NCBI GenBank assembly: GCA_964419145.1
Contig: CAYQOM010000004.1
Location: 313,303-377,302, forward strand
Source of the DNA: UBA2336 sp964419145
GTDB taxonomy: Bacteria > Bacteroidota > Bacteroidia > Cytophagales > Cyclobacteriaceae
Direction of reading: 5' to 3'
DNA: 64,000 bases
The position numbers and the translations under genes were made by a program. This document shows positions 15,614-24,916 of this stretch, one piece after another. Positions within the stretch are counted from its first letter, which is position 1, and every line of letters starts with the position of its first letter. The notes beneath the pieces were generated by a model that did not search any database, had not been told where the DNA came from, and saw only the letters and a program-made list of their open reading frames with translations.

Positions 15614-16864
15614 ATGCACGAACCGCTGATCACCAACGATGCCGTTGTATTAGGCCTGTTAATGGTTATCCTGGCGTTTGTGTTTAAAACAGCCAGCAGT
15701 GAACAGCCGTTTTGGCAAAAGTTTTATACCTATGTGCCTTCACTCCTGCTCTGCTATTTTCTTCCCTCTATTTTAAACTCCACCGGTATTATTTCAGGTG
15801 AACAATCCGGGCTGTATAAAATTGCATCGCGCTATTTGTTACCAGCCAGTCTGGTACTGCTCACCTTAAGTATCGATCTAAAAGCCATTATGCGACTGGG
15901 TCCAAAAGCCGTGATCATGTTTCTGGCCGGTACGGTTGGTGTTGTAATTGGCGGGCCACTCGCCATTATGATCGTATCGGTTTTTAATCCGGATCTGGTT
16001 GGAGGCGAAGGTGCTGATGCCGTATGGCGTGGCATGACCACGGTAGCCGGTAGCTGGATTGGTGGTGGTGCAAATCAGGCAGCGATGCTAGAGGTGTTTG
16101 GTGCCAGTGCTGCCTTGTTTTCCATCATGGTTACCGTGGATGTGATTGTTGCCAACGTGTGGACGGCCGCTATTTTATATGGTGCAGGCCGTGCTGATAA
16201 AATTGATGAAGCCTTCAAAGCTGATTCATCGGCCATTGAAGATGTGAAGAGACGTATTGAAAGTTTCCGGTTAAGCGTAATGAAAATGCCAAAACTTGCG
16301 GATACGATGTTGATTTTTGGTATCGGCTTTGGACTTACCGGACTTTCGCATTTCTTATCCGATTATATTGTCCCCTTCATAAAAAGCCTGCCCCCCGAAT
16401 GGGAACTTGACCGGCTCAGCCTTGATTCTCCATTTTTCTGGATCGTTGTACTCGCCACCACATTCGGTTTGCTCCTGTCTTTTACCAAAGCGCGTAACCT
16501 CGAAGGTGTTGGCGCATCGCGTTTGGGAAGCGCCTTGCTTTATGTATTGGTGGCCACCATCGGTATGCAAATGGATTTGAAATCCATTTATTACAACATG
16601 GAATTGTTTATGGTGGGCGGCATCTGGATTCTGATTCACGTAGGCATTTTACTGCTTACAGCCAAACTGATTAAAGCACCTTTCTTTTTCACCGCTGTGG
16701 GAAGTATGGCCAACATTGGTGGAGCCGCTTCGGCTCCCATTGTTGCGTCTGCCTTTCATCCCTCACTGGCACCCGTAGGTGTGCTATTGGCGGTGTTGGG
16801 TTACGCTTTGGGAACATACGGTGCATGGCTTTGCGGGATTATGATGCAAGCGGTTGCCCCTTAA
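15614..16864 (+). CDS. DUF819 family membrane transporter-like protein
   Basis: Integral membrane protein of 416 residues with about ten to eleven helices, matching DUF819 (YjcL-like). The SWIGGGANQAA motif (about residue 145-155) and the second-half segment ANIGGAASAPIVASAF are the conserved glycine-rich re-entrant-type regions of this family. The family is related to anion/sodium symporter folds, but its substrate is unknown. It follows the GH32 gene by 28 bases and may be co-transcribed with it. Confidence 0.88.
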   Translation: MHEPLITNDAVVLGLLMVILAFVFKTASSEQPFWQKFYTYVPSLLLCYFLPSILNSTGIISGEQSGLYKIASRYLLPASLVLLTLSIDLKAIMRLGPKAVIMFLAGTVGVVIGGPLAIMIVSVFNPDLVGGEGADAVWRGMTTVAGSWIGGGANQAAMLEVFGASAALFSIMVTVDVIVANVWTAAILYGAGRADKIDEAFKADSSAIEDVKRRIESFRLSVMKMPKLADTMLIFGIGFGLTGLSHFLSDYIVPFIKSLPPEWELDRLSLDSPFFWIVVLATTFGLLLSFTKARNLEGVGASRLGSALLYVLVATIGMQMDLKSIYYNMELFMVGGIWILIHVGILLLTAKLIKAPFFFTAVGSMANIGGAASAPIVASAFHPSLAPVGVLLAVLGYALGTYGAWLCGIMMQAVAP

Positions 16865-16870
16865 AATAGA

Positions 16871-16896
16871 AAGGGACATCATAACCGATGCCCCTT
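16871..16896. terminator. bidirectional hairpin between DUF819 and GAF genes
   Basis: AAGGGACATC (16871-16880) and GATGCCCCTT (16887-16896) pair with one mismatch around the loop ATAACC. It lies between convergent genes; the minus-strand side continues into TTTCTATTTT, a moderate T-rich tail. Confidence 0.55.
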
Positions 16897-16924
16897 CTCT
16901 CACACTAAACTACCAATATGATTA

Positions 16925-17686
16925 TCAGGCTTCAACTGCCTCAAGTTTTTCAATCGTCATACCCACAATATTTCCCATGATGTAGGCAAACGTCTCTTCA
17001 TCCGTTGTCCATTTGCGGAAATCACCGGTATGCTCATGACAAACCACGCCCACCATTTTACCATTGGCCCAAATGGGCACATCCAACATGGAGTTGATAC
17101 CTAATGGACGCAAGTAAACTTCAGAAAATTCAGATGTAGCAGAATCGGTATGTGCATTAACAGCAGCAAGGGTGCGCTGAGATTCAACCGCCTTGAAGTA
17201 AGCAGGAAAATCTGCAGCTTTCAAAACAACTCCTGCGGAGTGCTCACGCTTGGTGCGAACAAATAAATCAACACATTCAATTGCTGTTTGGTCCTCATTA
17301 TATAACCAGATACTTGCACGCTCCACATCAATCGCTTCCACCAGCGATTCGGTAATCCGTTTGGCTGTTGCCTGAAGGCTATCGCCATAAACAGAACGCT
17401 GGGCAGTCAGGTCGGCAAAAACCGACATTTGCTTGCGCAGTTTATCGGTAATGTTTGCACCGGAATCCTTAATTGTTGTACTGAAAGATTTGGCGATTGA
17501 TCCTTTGCCAAACTCCTTTAATACTGCATCAAAATGCCCCTGAAGAAATTTAATTTTGTCATCTGAATCTTCCATAGCTTTCGCTTCGGTGGAAGTCATG
17601 CGTGACAAAATGGATAAACGTGTGCGGGCTTGAACACCTCCAATTTCACCCGCTTTCAAAAAGAATTCGTAAAGTTTTTGTGCCAT
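16925..17686 (-). CDS. GAF-domain protein
   Basis: Cytosolic protein of 253 residues. The N-terminal 85 residues are helical; a GAF domain follows (about 95-250) with the typical WANGKMVGVVCHEH and LGINSMLDVPIW strands. GAF domains bind small ligands or sense redox state and usually regulate an attached output domain, yet none is attached here, so it may be a stand-alone sensor. A TACATTTG promoter element lies 27 bases upstream. It is convergent with the DUF819 gene. Confidence 0.85.
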   Translation of the reverse strand: MAQKLYEFFLKAGEIGGVQARTRLSILSRMTSTEAKAMEDSDDKIKFLQGHFDAVLKEFGKGSIAKSFSTTIKDSGANITDKLRKQMSVFADLTAQRSVYGDSLQATAKRITESLVEAIDVERASIWLYNEDQTAIECVDLFVRTKREHSAGVVLKAADFPAYFKAVESQRTLAAVNAHTDSATSEFSEVYLRPLGINSMLDVPIWANGKMVGVVCHEHTGDFRKWTTDEETFAYIMGNIVGMTIEKLEAVEA

Positions 17687-17712
17687 GTGGTACTTTTTTG
17701 TTGATTGATGTG

Positions 17713-17720
17713 CAAATGTA
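17713..17720 (-). promoter_or_regulatory. TACATTTG promoter -7 element of the GAF gene
   Basis: Exact match to TAnnTTTG on the minus strand, 27 to 34 bases before the GAF gene's ATG. I saw no convincing -33 TTG at the right distance. Confidence 0.45.
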
Positions 17721-17843
17721 TCCTGACGATTATCCTTAAGGCTGTTGGTTTACCATCCTGTCTTATTCATGTAAGATTATCGTATAGTTTTAGGTATATG
17801 ACTTGATCCTCCAAAAGAATGTAGCCACCTTAACTTATTCTAC

Positions 17844-18557
17844 TTGAAAACTTTACACATCATCTCCGGCCCACGTAACATTTCCACTGCCCTCATGTAT
17901 TCGTTTGCCCAACGAAGCGATACAACCGTAGTGGATGAACCCTTTTACGCAGTCTACTTTCTTAAAACGGGTATTGTGCATCCCGGTAAGGATGAGGTTT
18001 TAAACCATCAGTCGCACAAAGAAGAAGAAGTACTGACGCAATTATTTACGGAGCATCTCCGGCCTGTTTACTTCATAAAGAATATGGCTCACCACCTGGA
18101 GGTGCTACAGCACTTCCCCTATGAAAAATGTGAGAACATTTTCCTGATCCGCAACCCCAAACAAATCATAGCTTCTTATGCCCAGGTAATTGACCAGCCG
18201 GTAATGCGTGATATCGGGATTGAATATCAATACAAACTATTTGAAAAACTGGCTTCCTCCGGAAAAGAGCCGGTGGTATTGGATACAAACCTCTTGTTAG
18301 AGAATCCGGAAAGTGTGTTGCGTAAAACCTGCGATGCAATCGGCTTACCTTTTGAAGAATCCATGCTCAGCTGGTCTGCCGGGCCAAAACCATACGATGG
18401 TGTATGGGCGCCCTACTGGTATGCCAACGTGCATAAATCCACCGGTTTCGAAAAACAACCGACCAGCGACAGGCCATTACCTCAAAATTTAAATTCTTTA
18501 TACGAAGAAGCGCGCATCTTTTACGAAAAGTTATTACCTTTTGCCATCAAACCGTAA
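17844..18557 (+). CDS. sulfotransferase-like protein
   Basis: A 237-residue P-loop protein of the sulfotransferase-like group. HIISGPRNISTALMYSF at the N-terminus corresponds to the phosphosulfate-binding loop, and IFLIRNPKQIIASYAQ to the 3'-phosphate-binding segment. No substrate is known for these bacterial homologues. The only start that keeps the P-loop is TTG at 17844; the first ATG (17895) would cut through it. The next gene, 68 bases on, is an aminotransferase, suggesting a shared amino-acid or amine pathway. Confidence 0.82.
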   Translation: MKTLHIISGPRNISTALMYSFAQRSDTTVVDEPFYAVYFLKTGIVHPGKDEVLNHQSHKEEEVLTQLFTEHLRPVYFIKNMAHHLEVLQHFPYEKCENIFLIRNPKQIIASYAQVIDQPVMRDIGIEYQYKLFEKLASSGKEPVVLDTNLLLENPESVLRKTCDAIGLPFEESMLSWSAGPKPYDGVWAPYWYANVHKSTGFEKQPTSDRPLPQNLNSLYEEARIFYEKLLPFAIKP

Positions 18558-18625
18558 CGGTTATACTCCAACTGAGCGTTAGTCTTAGTCCCCCCGGCTC
18601 ATTAACAGTTGCTTTTTAGTGCTCT

Positions 18626-19531
18626 ATGCTTCAAGCGTACAATCCAAAAAACGCTGACATTAAAATTCATGTTGGCGGCAAGCTTCTTTCGCGAAGTGAG
18701 GCGAAAGTATCCGTGTTCGATAGTTCCGTACAGGGCGGTGATGCTGTATGGGAAGGACTGCGCGTATACAATGGCGGTATCTTCTGTCTCGACAAACACC
18801 TCGACCGGTTAGAAGCTTCGGCACATACGTTAGCCTTTGCCAATATCCCATCCAAACAAGAAATTAAAAAAGCCATTTTCGAAACGCTGGAAGCCAATGG
18901 CATGCGTGATGAAGCGCACATCCGGCTCACACTTACCCGTGGTGAAAAAGTTACCTCAGGTATGGATCCACGCCTGAACACAAAGGGCTGTTGCCTGATT
19001 GTTCTGGCCGAATGGAAACCACTCGTCTATAACAACGAACAAGGCATTCGGGTGATTACCAGTTCACAGCGCAGAAACAACCCGCAATTTCTGGATTCAA
19101 AAATCCATCACAATAATTTATTGAATAACATCCTGGCCAAAATTCAGGCAAATGTAGCCGGTGTAGATGCCGCCATCATGCTTGACCATAATGGTTTTGT
19201 TGCTGAACTCAACGATACCAACCTGTTTATGGTTAAAGATGGCCAGGTATTTACGCCTTTTGCAGATGCCTGTCTGCATGGCATTACCCGTGGATTGGTG
19301 TTGGAACTTTGCAACACGCATAAAATCCCAAATGAAGAACGAAACCTGTCCCTTACAGAATTCTATACAGCCGATGAAGTGTTTGCTACCGGAACGATGG
19401 GCGAACTGACCCCCGTGCATGAAATTGATGGAAGAAAAATCCTCAACCGCTCAGGCATTCAGTTGCTCCCTAAACTGCAGCAGCACTTTCACGACCTGAT
19501 TCTACTGTATGCTGAAAAACTACCATTCTGA
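18626..19531 (+). CDS. class IV aminotransferase (branched-chain aminotransferase-like)
   Basis: Fold-type IV PLP enzyme of 301 residues, the family that includes branched-chain aminotransferase, D-amino acid aminotransferase and aminodeoxychorismate lyase. Visible are R61 region KHLDRLEASA, the PLP lysine K159 in FLDSKIHHNNLL, E194 in VAELNDTNLF and the cofactor phosphate loop ATGTMGELTPV. The sequence does not separate amino-acid specificity; BCAT-like is the best guess. It lies between a sulfotransferase-like gene and an HNH-type gene that starts 3 bases after its stop. Confidence 0.87.
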   Translation: MLQAYNPKNADIKIHVGGKLLSRSEAKVSVFDSSVQGGDAVWEGLRVYNGGIFCLDKHLDRLEASAHTLAFANIPSKQEIKKAIFETLEANGMRDEAHIRLTLTRGEKVTSGMDPRLNTKGCCLIVLAEWKPLVYNNEQGIRVITSSQRRNNPQFLDSKIHHNNLLNNILAKIQANVAGVDAAIMLDHNGFVAELNDTNLFMVKDGQVFTPFADACLHGITRGLVLELCNTHKIPNEERNLSLTEFYTADEVFATGTMGELTPVHEIDGRKILNRSGIQLLPKLQQHFHDLILLYAEKLPF

Positions 19532-19534
19532 TAT

Positions 19535-20107
19535 ATGAGCACAGGAAGAAAAATCGAAAAACTAAAATTCCATTCATCCGAAAAATGGGTCACGCTCCGC
19601 GGATTCAAGGGAAGCGATGGACAACGCTATGCCATTTCAAACTTTGGTCGTGTGGTGGCCTTTTGGGAAACACACGACAACGGGTACTTTTTACGGTATA
19701 GCTACATTAAAAACTATCCGGGTATTCAGCTACGAAAAAACGGAAGCAGCAAAGGCTTTCTGGTACACCGGCTTGTAGCAGAACATTTCTGTGACAAACC
19801 AAGTGGTTCGCACAAGTTTGTGATTCACATCGATCACAAAAAAGAAAACAATTACTACCGTAACCTGAAGTGGGCAACCAAAGCTGAAAAGGATGTACAC
19901 ATGGTGAAAGATCCGAACTACAAACAATCCAAAGCGGAATTCAGCGGTCGCGGACAAAAACTCACCATTGATCGTGTTAAACTCATCAAGAAAAAACTGG
20001 CTGAAGGAAAAACGCGAATGAAAATTCTTTCGAAACAATTTGGTATTTCTGAAATGCAGCTCTACCGCATTAAGTCGGGGCAGAATTGGGCGCATGTGAA
20101 GATTTAA
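19535..20107 (+). CDS. NUMOD4/HNH endonuclease-like protein
   Basis: Protein of 190 residues with homing-endonuclease style modules: an N-terminal NUMOD4 segment (KWVTLRGFKG through YAISNFGRVVAF), an HNH_3-type core with H93/H96 region HIDHKKENNYYRNLKW, and a basic C-terminal helix-turn-helix (about 135-185, LSKQFGISEMQLYRIKSG). Such genes normally cleave and insert at specific DNA sites, often in introns or inteins, but this one stands free, 3 bases behind the aminotransferase stop, as if it were part of that operon. It may be a domesticated DNA-binding protein. Confidence 0.82.
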   Translation: MSTGRKIEKLKFHSSEKWVTLRGFKGSDGQRYAISNFGRVVAFWETHDNGYFLRYSYIKNYPGIQLRKNGSSKGFLVHRLVAEHFCDKPSGSHKFVIHIDHKKENNYYRNLKWATKAEKDVHMVKDPNYKQSKAEFSGRGQKLTIDRVKLIKKKLAEGKTRMKILSKQFGISEMQLYRIKSGQNWAHVKI

Positions 20108-20111
20108 GCAA

Positions 20112-20142
20112 GGGTTACGCGTTTCGGGGTACGGGTTACGCG
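20112..20142. repeat. direct repeat GGGTTACGCG x2
   Basis: GGGTTACGCG occurs at 20112-20121 and 20133-20142, a 21-base period, in the gap after the HNH gene. Short GGGTTACG-type tandem repeats are common intergenic filler in Bacteroidota. No function is visible. Confidence 0.5.
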
Positions 20143-20232
20143 GGGTATGTCGTCAGAGAATGAATGCATTTCTGTTTATTGCACTAATGCTTAATCCTGA
20201 ACTTTTGTACCTTTCGGTAAAGCCTCAAGCCT

Positions 20233-21489
20233 ATGAAGAAGTTCATTTACCCGATTCTATTATTTCTTTCCGTCTCTATTCACGCACAGGTTTTAACGCC
20301 AGCAAAGCCTGAAGCAACCGGGTTTTCACCGGAACGGCTCAAGCGTATCGACAACATGGTGCAATCACTTGTGCAACAGGAAGCCATTCCGGGCGCGGTG
20401 GCGTTGATCGTGCGAAATGGCAAAATTGTTTTTCATCAGGCCTATGGCTTCAGCGACACCGAAACAAAAAAAGCCATGCAAAAAGATAACATCTTCCGCA
20501 TCGCTTCACAATCCAAAGCCATCACCAGCCTGGCGGTAATGATGTTGTGGGAAGAAGGAAAATTTTTATTGGATGAGCCCATTTCAAAATATATTCCTGA
20601 ATTCAAAAATCCGACAGTTCTCAAAACATTCAACGCTGCCGATAGCTCGTATACTACGGAACCTGCCGGCAGGGAAATTACGGTTCGTCAGTTGTTAACC
20701 CATACTTCCGGAATCGACTACCCCGCCATTGGCAGTACAGAATTCAAAGCCATTTATACCAAAGCCGGAGTACCCAGCGGCATCGGCAACAACAACGATG
20801 TACTGGCCGATAAAATGAAGATACTGGCTAAGTTGCCGCTCAAACACAAGCCGGGCGAGCGTTGGACGTACGGACTAAACACCGATGTGTTGGGTTATTT
20901 GGTGGAGATCTGGTCGGGGATGCCGTTTGATCAATTCCTGAAAAAGCGAATCTTCGATCCACTCGGCATGAATGACACCTGGTTCTATCTACCCAAAGAA
21001 AAATACAACCGACTGGTGCCGGTGTACTCCGGTGAGAATGGTAAGGCCAAAAAAGTTACCGGAATGGTGTTCGACAACGTGAACATTGATTATCCCAAAA
21101 CCGAAGGAAAGTATTTTTCAGGTGGTGCCGGACTTTCCTCTACCGTTGAAGACTACGCAAAATTCCTGCAACTGTTTTTAAACAATGGTCAGGTTAATGG
21201 TGTGCGTTTACTCAGTAGAAAAACCATTGAACTCATGCTAACCAGCCAACTGACCTTGCCTGATACATCACCGGTTGGTCTTGGCTTTGGATTGGAAACC
21301 ACTACAAATGATTTCCGATCGGTTGTATCGCTTGGCACATTCAGTTGGGCGGGCGCATTCAACACACACTATTGGGCTGACCCGAAAGAAAAAATAATCG
21401 GGCTGATTTTTACCAACATGTATGATACACCGCATTGGAACATCGGTGAAAAATTTAAAGTGTTTACCTATCAGGCCGTAAACGACTAA
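20233..21489 (+). CDS. serine hydrolase, class C beta-lactamase/PBP4* family
   Basis: Secreted serine hydrolase of 418 residues. The signal peptide (about 1-18, ending HAQ) is followed by the beta-lactamase-like domain with S92-x-x-K95 (IASQSKAI), a tyrosine motif in WTYGLNTDVLG and the C-terminal strand motif in HYWADP. Members of this family include esterases, D-aminopeptidases and DD-peptidases, so lactam resistance should not be assumed. It has its own promoter region and no operon partner. Confidence 0.9.
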   Translation: MKKFIYPILLFLSVSIHAQVLTPAKPEATGFSPERLKRIDNMVQSLVQQEAIPGAVALIVRNGKIVFHQAYGFSDTETKKAMQKDNIFRIASQSKAITSLAVMMLWEEGKFLLDEPISKYIPEFKNPTVLKTFNAADSSYTTEPAGREITVRQLLTHTSGIDYPAIGSTEFKAIYTKAGVPSGIGNNNDVLADKMKILAKLPLKHKPGERWTYGLNTDVLGYLVEIWSGMPFDQFLKKRIFDPLGMNDTWFYLPKEKYNRLVPVYSGENGKAKKVTGMVFDNVNIDYPKTEGKYFSGGAGLSSTVEDYAKFLQLFLNNGQVNGVRLLSRKTIELMLTSQLTLPDTSPVGLGFGLETTTNDFRSVVSLGTFSWAGAFNTHYWADPKEKIIGLIFTNMYDTPHWNIGEKFKVFTYQAVND

Positions 21490-21529
21490 CCTGAAACGAT
21501 TATCCTTATCGCCCTGTTGTTGATCTAAG

Positions 21530-22183
21530 ATGTCCGTCACTACACTATCTGAAAAAGAAAAAAAGCTTTACACCCTGGCGTTGGGATTAGCCGTATTTAC
21601 CATTTTGTACAATCTTGTTGAAGGGATTATAGCCACCTGGTTTGGGTATGAAGATGAAACCCTAACCCTCTTTGGATTCGGAGTTGATAGCTTCATCGAA
21701 CTGATTTCAGGTGTGGGCATCGCACACATGATTCTACGCATCCGGCATAATCCTCAGGCGCAACGCGATTCGTTTGAACGCACCGCCTTGCGCATAACCG
21801 GTACTGCTTTTTACCTGCTTGTTGCCGGATTACTCATTGGTGCTGGTCTGGTTGTTTACACCGGTCAGAAACCAGAAACCACATTTTGGGGTGTAATCAT
21901 TTCCTGTATCAGCATTCTGGTTATGCTTGCATTGATCTATGGCAAACGAAAAGCCGGTCGTGGGTTGAACAGTGAAGCCATACTGGCCGATGCAAACTGT
22001 ACATTGGTTTGCGTGTACATGTCGATCATTTTACTGATCTCCAGCGGACTCTATGAACTAACCGGTTTACCTTATATTGATGCAGCCGGAACCTTGGGCC
22101 TCGCCTGGTTCTCGTACAAAGAAGGAAAAGAATGTTTTGAAAAAGCTGCCAGCGATAAATACTGCGCCTGCGATCACGATTAG
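21530..22183 (+). CDS. cation-diffusion-facilitator-like membrane protein
   Basis: A 217-residue membrane protein with about six helices resembling the membrane half of cation diffusion facilitators. GVDSFIELISG and SEAILADANCTLVC occupy the positions of the metal-site helices. The cytosolic CDF domain is missing, and the C-terminus carries a cysteine/histidine/aspartate cluster (CACDHD) that could bind metal. This is the small TMEM163-like form. Its stop overlaps the stop of the convergent SemiSWEET gene by 4 bases. Confidence 0.78.
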   Translation: MSVTTLSEKEKKLYTLALGLAVFTILYNLVEGIIATWFGYEDETLTLFGFGVDSFIELISGVGIAHMILRIRHNPQAQRDSFERTALRITGTAFYLLVAGLLIGAGLVVYTGQKPETTFWGVIISCISILVMLALIYGKRKAGRGLNSEAILADANCTLVCVYMSIILLISSGLYELTGLPYIDAAGTLGLAWFSYKEGKECFEKAASDKYCACDHD

Positions 22184-22437
22184 TGTTTCCAACGAAGTTT
22201 TAAAAACAACAGGAAAGAAGCCAGCACCAGCGTAACCAGGTTGGCGATGATTACGGGGATATCCATAATCAACAAACCGTATATTAACCAAAGCACTACC
22301 CCGGCACAAAAAATGGAAAACATGCCCAGCGACAAATCCTTGGCTGAACGGCTCTTCCAGGTTTTCACAACTTGCGGAATAAATGCCGCAGTGGTACAAG
22401 AACCTGCCAATAAACCCAAAAGCTGAATCGTATTCAT
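22180..22437 (-). CDS. SemiSWEET sugar transporter
   Basis: An 85-residue three-helix membrane protein of the SemiSWEET/PQ-loop family. The first helix carries the PQ motif in AAFIPQVVKTW, followed by SRSAKDLSLGMF and WLIYGLLIMDIPVIIANLVT, which hold the conserved substrate-gate residues. Two copies assemble to form one sugar uniporter. It is 3'-overlapping with the cation transporter-like gene. Confidence 0.92.
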   Translation of the reverse strand: MNTIQLLGLLAGSCTTAAFIPQVVKTWKSRSAKDLSLGMFSIFCAGVVLWLIYGLLIMDIPVIIANLVTLVLASFLLFLKLRWKH

Positions 22438-22543
22438 AATTCCAGTAATCTTACGACAAAGCTAACGCGATTCCTCCAAAAGGGTTTCGGCATGTAGGAT
22501 TATAAGGAAATATGTCGGTGAAAACGATTGCGCTACTGGTGTG

Positions 22544-23347
22544 CTAAATATCCGCCCTTTTTAACCGTAGGTAACTGAAGTAATTAAACAGGAAAGTCCA
22601 TACCAACGCAATACCCACAGCCTCCAGACTTACGTAATCTTGTATCTGTTGAAAGGCATAACGGGCAAATGGCATAGGTACCAGGTTCATGATCGATTCC
22701 AATGGAAAGAATTTGATCATCCAGGGAACATACTCATCAATATTTTCTTTGATAATCAATTCAATTAAATAGGAATTCAACAATAAAATAATGGACAACC
22801 CCGATCGCTGAACAAAAATTCCGAGCATCAAGGCAAAGGAAAGAAAGGCAAACACTTCCAGAAAATAGGCAGGATAAAATTCAACACCTTGAAACATGTA
22901 ACTCATGTCCAACTGGCTTGAGTAAATCAATCCGGTAACCAACGCCACCAGAAAAACCAACACCATACTGAGTACACTCAGTAACGCATTTGTATATATT
23001 TTCGAAAGCAGAAATTCCTTTCGGCTTAAGCCATCGATAATATTTTGCCGAATGGTACGATACGAGTACTCGTTGGTGATGGAGATCAATACCATGATAC
23101 CGATCATGATCTTTAGCAGCCCGCTAGCCCACGCCAGGTTTTGCCACACATCAGGAAAGTGATACAGTGGTATACGGTTAATGTTTATCGACTGACCAAA
23201 CCCTTCAATGGTTCGTGCCAGCCATTTTAAAAACTCCATGCCGCTGGCCGTTGTGGTGAGCAGCGTAAAAAAGTAAAGTCCGCAAATAATCCAAAACGTG
23301 CGGTAGCTCGTCAGTTTTTTTAAATCTATTTTAAGCAGTTGCAGCAT
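22544..23347 (-). CDS. ABC transporter permease
   Basis: Inner-membrane subunit of an ABC exporter, 267 residues with six predicted helices (about 16-36, 60-85, 105-130, 145-170, 180-200, 235-258). It resembles the ABC-2 type permeases whose N-terminus is cytosolic (LLKIDLKKLTSYRTFW). It begins 9 bases after its ATPase gene, so the two form one transporter. The cargo is unknown; linkage to DUF4252 genes suggests envelope stress or lipid-related export, which is inference only. Confidence 0.88.
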   Translation of the reverse strand: MLQLLKIDLKKLTSYRTFWIICGLYFFTLLTTTASGMEFLKWLARTIEGFGQSININRIPLYHFPDVWQNLAWASGLLKIMIGIMVLISITNEYSYRTIRQNIIDGLSRKEFLLSKIYTNALLSVLSMVLVFLVALVTGLIYSSQLDMSYMFQGVEFYPAYFLEVFAFLSFALMLGIFVQRSGLSIILLLNSYLIELIIKENIDEYVPWMIKFFPLESIMNLVPMPFARYAFQQIQDYVSLEAVGIALVWTFLFNYFSYLRLKRADI

Positions 23348-23356
23348 GTCGTCTGA

Positions 23357-24250
23357 TTAATGGGATTCAGCAAGAATTTCCAAAAATTGTTTTTCCAAAC
23401 TTTTCTTTCGGGTAACCAGGTGTGTGGCCACGATGTTCTTATCGAAAAGAAAGCGATTCAAATCTTTACCATGAAAACCATCACGCATGGTGACCTGGTA
23501 CATCCCATTCTCGCGGTTAACAGAGGCAGTGCCTGAAAAACCGAGTAGCACTTCATTCAGGTTTTCTACTTCGGCATTTACTTCAACCGTTTCAGCGCCC
23601 GCGCCAACATCACCAATCGGGCCGGTGTGCACCATATTGCCGCGCTTGAGAATGGCAAAATGCGTACACACCTTCTGTACTTCATCCAACAAATGGCTGG
23701 CCAGAATAATCGTCTTACCACTTTCTGCAATCTTTCGTATGATCTCCCGGATTTCTGCAATACCCATCGGGTCAAGTCCGTTGGTGGGTTCATCCAGAAT
23801 CAACACGGTAGGATCGTTCAATAAGGCCGATGCAATCGCAAGCCGTTGCTTCATTCCCAACGAATACGTTTTATATTTATCGTCTTTCCTTTCAGTCAAC
23901 TCAACCAACTCCAACACATGCGGAATATTTTCCTGCGGACATTGCTTAATCATGGCATTTAGCTCCAGATTTTTCTGACCGCTCAGGTACGGATAGAAAA
24001 TCGGGTGTTCCAATACGGCACCGATTTTTCTTCGCAACTGTGGTGTTGGCTCTTCACCAAACCAGTAGAAACTTCCTGAAGTGGGGTTGGTAACGCCCAT
24101 CAGCATACCGAGGGTGGTGGTTTTTCCACTTCCGTTTGGGCCAAGCATGCCAAACACCTGTCCGGCCTGAACCTCCAGATTTAGTCCGTTAACAGCCTTA
24201 ATCTTGCCGAAATGCTTTGTAAGATTTTGAATGGAGAGTACGGTTGCCAA
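23357..24250 (-). CDS. ABC transporter ATP-binding protein
   Basis: Nucleotide-binding subunit, 297 residues. Walker A GPNGSGKTT (37-45), the signature YSLGMKQRLAIA (129-140) and Walker B LILDEPTNGLD (150-160) are intact; a C-terminal extension of about 80 residues follows, as in drug- or antibiotic-type exporters. There is no ATG in the right place; the start is TTG at 24250. It sits 34 bases after the second DUF4252 gene and 9 before the permease, so all three may be one operon. Confidence 0.92.
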   Translation of the reverse strand: MATVLSIQNLTKHFGKIKAVNGLNLEVQAGQVFGMLGPNGSGKTTTLGMLMGVTNPTSGSFYWFGEEPTPQLRRKIGAVLEHPIFYPYLSGQKNLELNAMIKQCPQENIPHVLELVELTERKDDKYKTYSLGMKQRLAIASALLNDPTVLILDEPTNGLDPMGIAEIREIIRKIAESGKTIILASHLLDEVQKVCTHFAILKRGNMVHTGPIGDVGAGAETVEVNAEVENLNEVLLGFSGTASVNRENGMYQVTMRDGFHGKDLNRFLFDKNIVATHLVTRKKSLEKQFLEILAESH

Positions 24251-24284
24251 ATTTTGTAGGGTTGGTTCGTAAATAGATCAGCAT

Positions 24285-24836
24285 TTACTGATCGTTATCA
24301 TTTTCTTCTTTGTCGCCTTCTTTGCGCTTTGCATTACGGTTGGAGAAGTTTTTAATTTTTTGACCCACATCTGTGCTCTCATCCAGCTTATTATACAAGG
24401 TGGTCACCTTATCCAGGGCGATGCTTCCAACTAAATCCAATACATATAAGCTTGTAGAATCATTGATGAGCACCACCATTCCCAATGTTTTACCCGACTT
24501 CTCTTTTAACAGGACATCAAAATTACGCCCTTGGTAGCGAGTGCTCATTACTTCTTCAAACGTTTCGGTTCCATAATCTTTCTTAAGCCTCGTGTAATCC
24601 GCTGGCTTAAATGAAGCTTCCTTGTCGATCATCAGGAATTTCATTTTTTCAATGTCTTTGATGAGTTCATCAAATTCCTTGTCTTCGGTTTGGTTGATCA
24701 TGCGCAAGGTATTCTGATAAAAGAAAAGCGAGAAAGCCTTGTCGTATTTCTCTTGAAGTTTATCGGTTGTTTTACTTTGCCCAAAAGAATGGGCAGCAAC
24801 ACCAGCAATGAGTAAAAGAGTAAAAAGATTTTTCAT
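24285..24836 (-). CDS. DUF4252 secreted protein
   Basis: A 183-residue protein with a signal peptide (about 1-19) and a DUF4252 domain (about 25-165), a Bacteroidota-specific envelope family without known function. It ends with a charged RKEGDKEENDND tail. A strong terminator lies directly upstream, between it and its DUF4252 paralogue, so it is either read through or has a promoter overlapping that hairpin. Confidence 0.87.
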   Translation of the reverse strand: MKNLFTLLLIAGVAAHSFGQSKTTDKLQEKYDKAFSLFFYQNTLRMINQTEDKEFDELIKDIEKMKFLMIDKEASFKPADYTRLKKDYGTETFEEVMSTRYQGRNFDVLLKEKSGKTLGMVVLINDSTSLYVLDLVGSIALDKVTTLYNKLDESTDVGQKIKNFSNRNAKRKEGDKEENDNDQ

Positions 24837-24862
24837 GATGATAGGGTTATAGCTAATTACGC

Positions 24863-24897
24863 AAAAAGCAACGGGCGGTTGCCACCCGTTGCTTTTT
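24863..24897. terminator. strong bidirectional terminator between the two DUF4252 genes
   Basis: AAAAAGCAACGGG (24863-24875) pairs perfectly with CCCGTTGCTTTTT (24885-24897), with T-runs on both sides. It follows the stop of the first DUF4252 gene by about 20 bases and precedes the second by 26, so it partly insulates the sigma-factor cluster from the ABC transporter. Confidence 0.88.
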
Positions 24898-24916
24898 TAT
24901 CAGGATTATTTTACGA

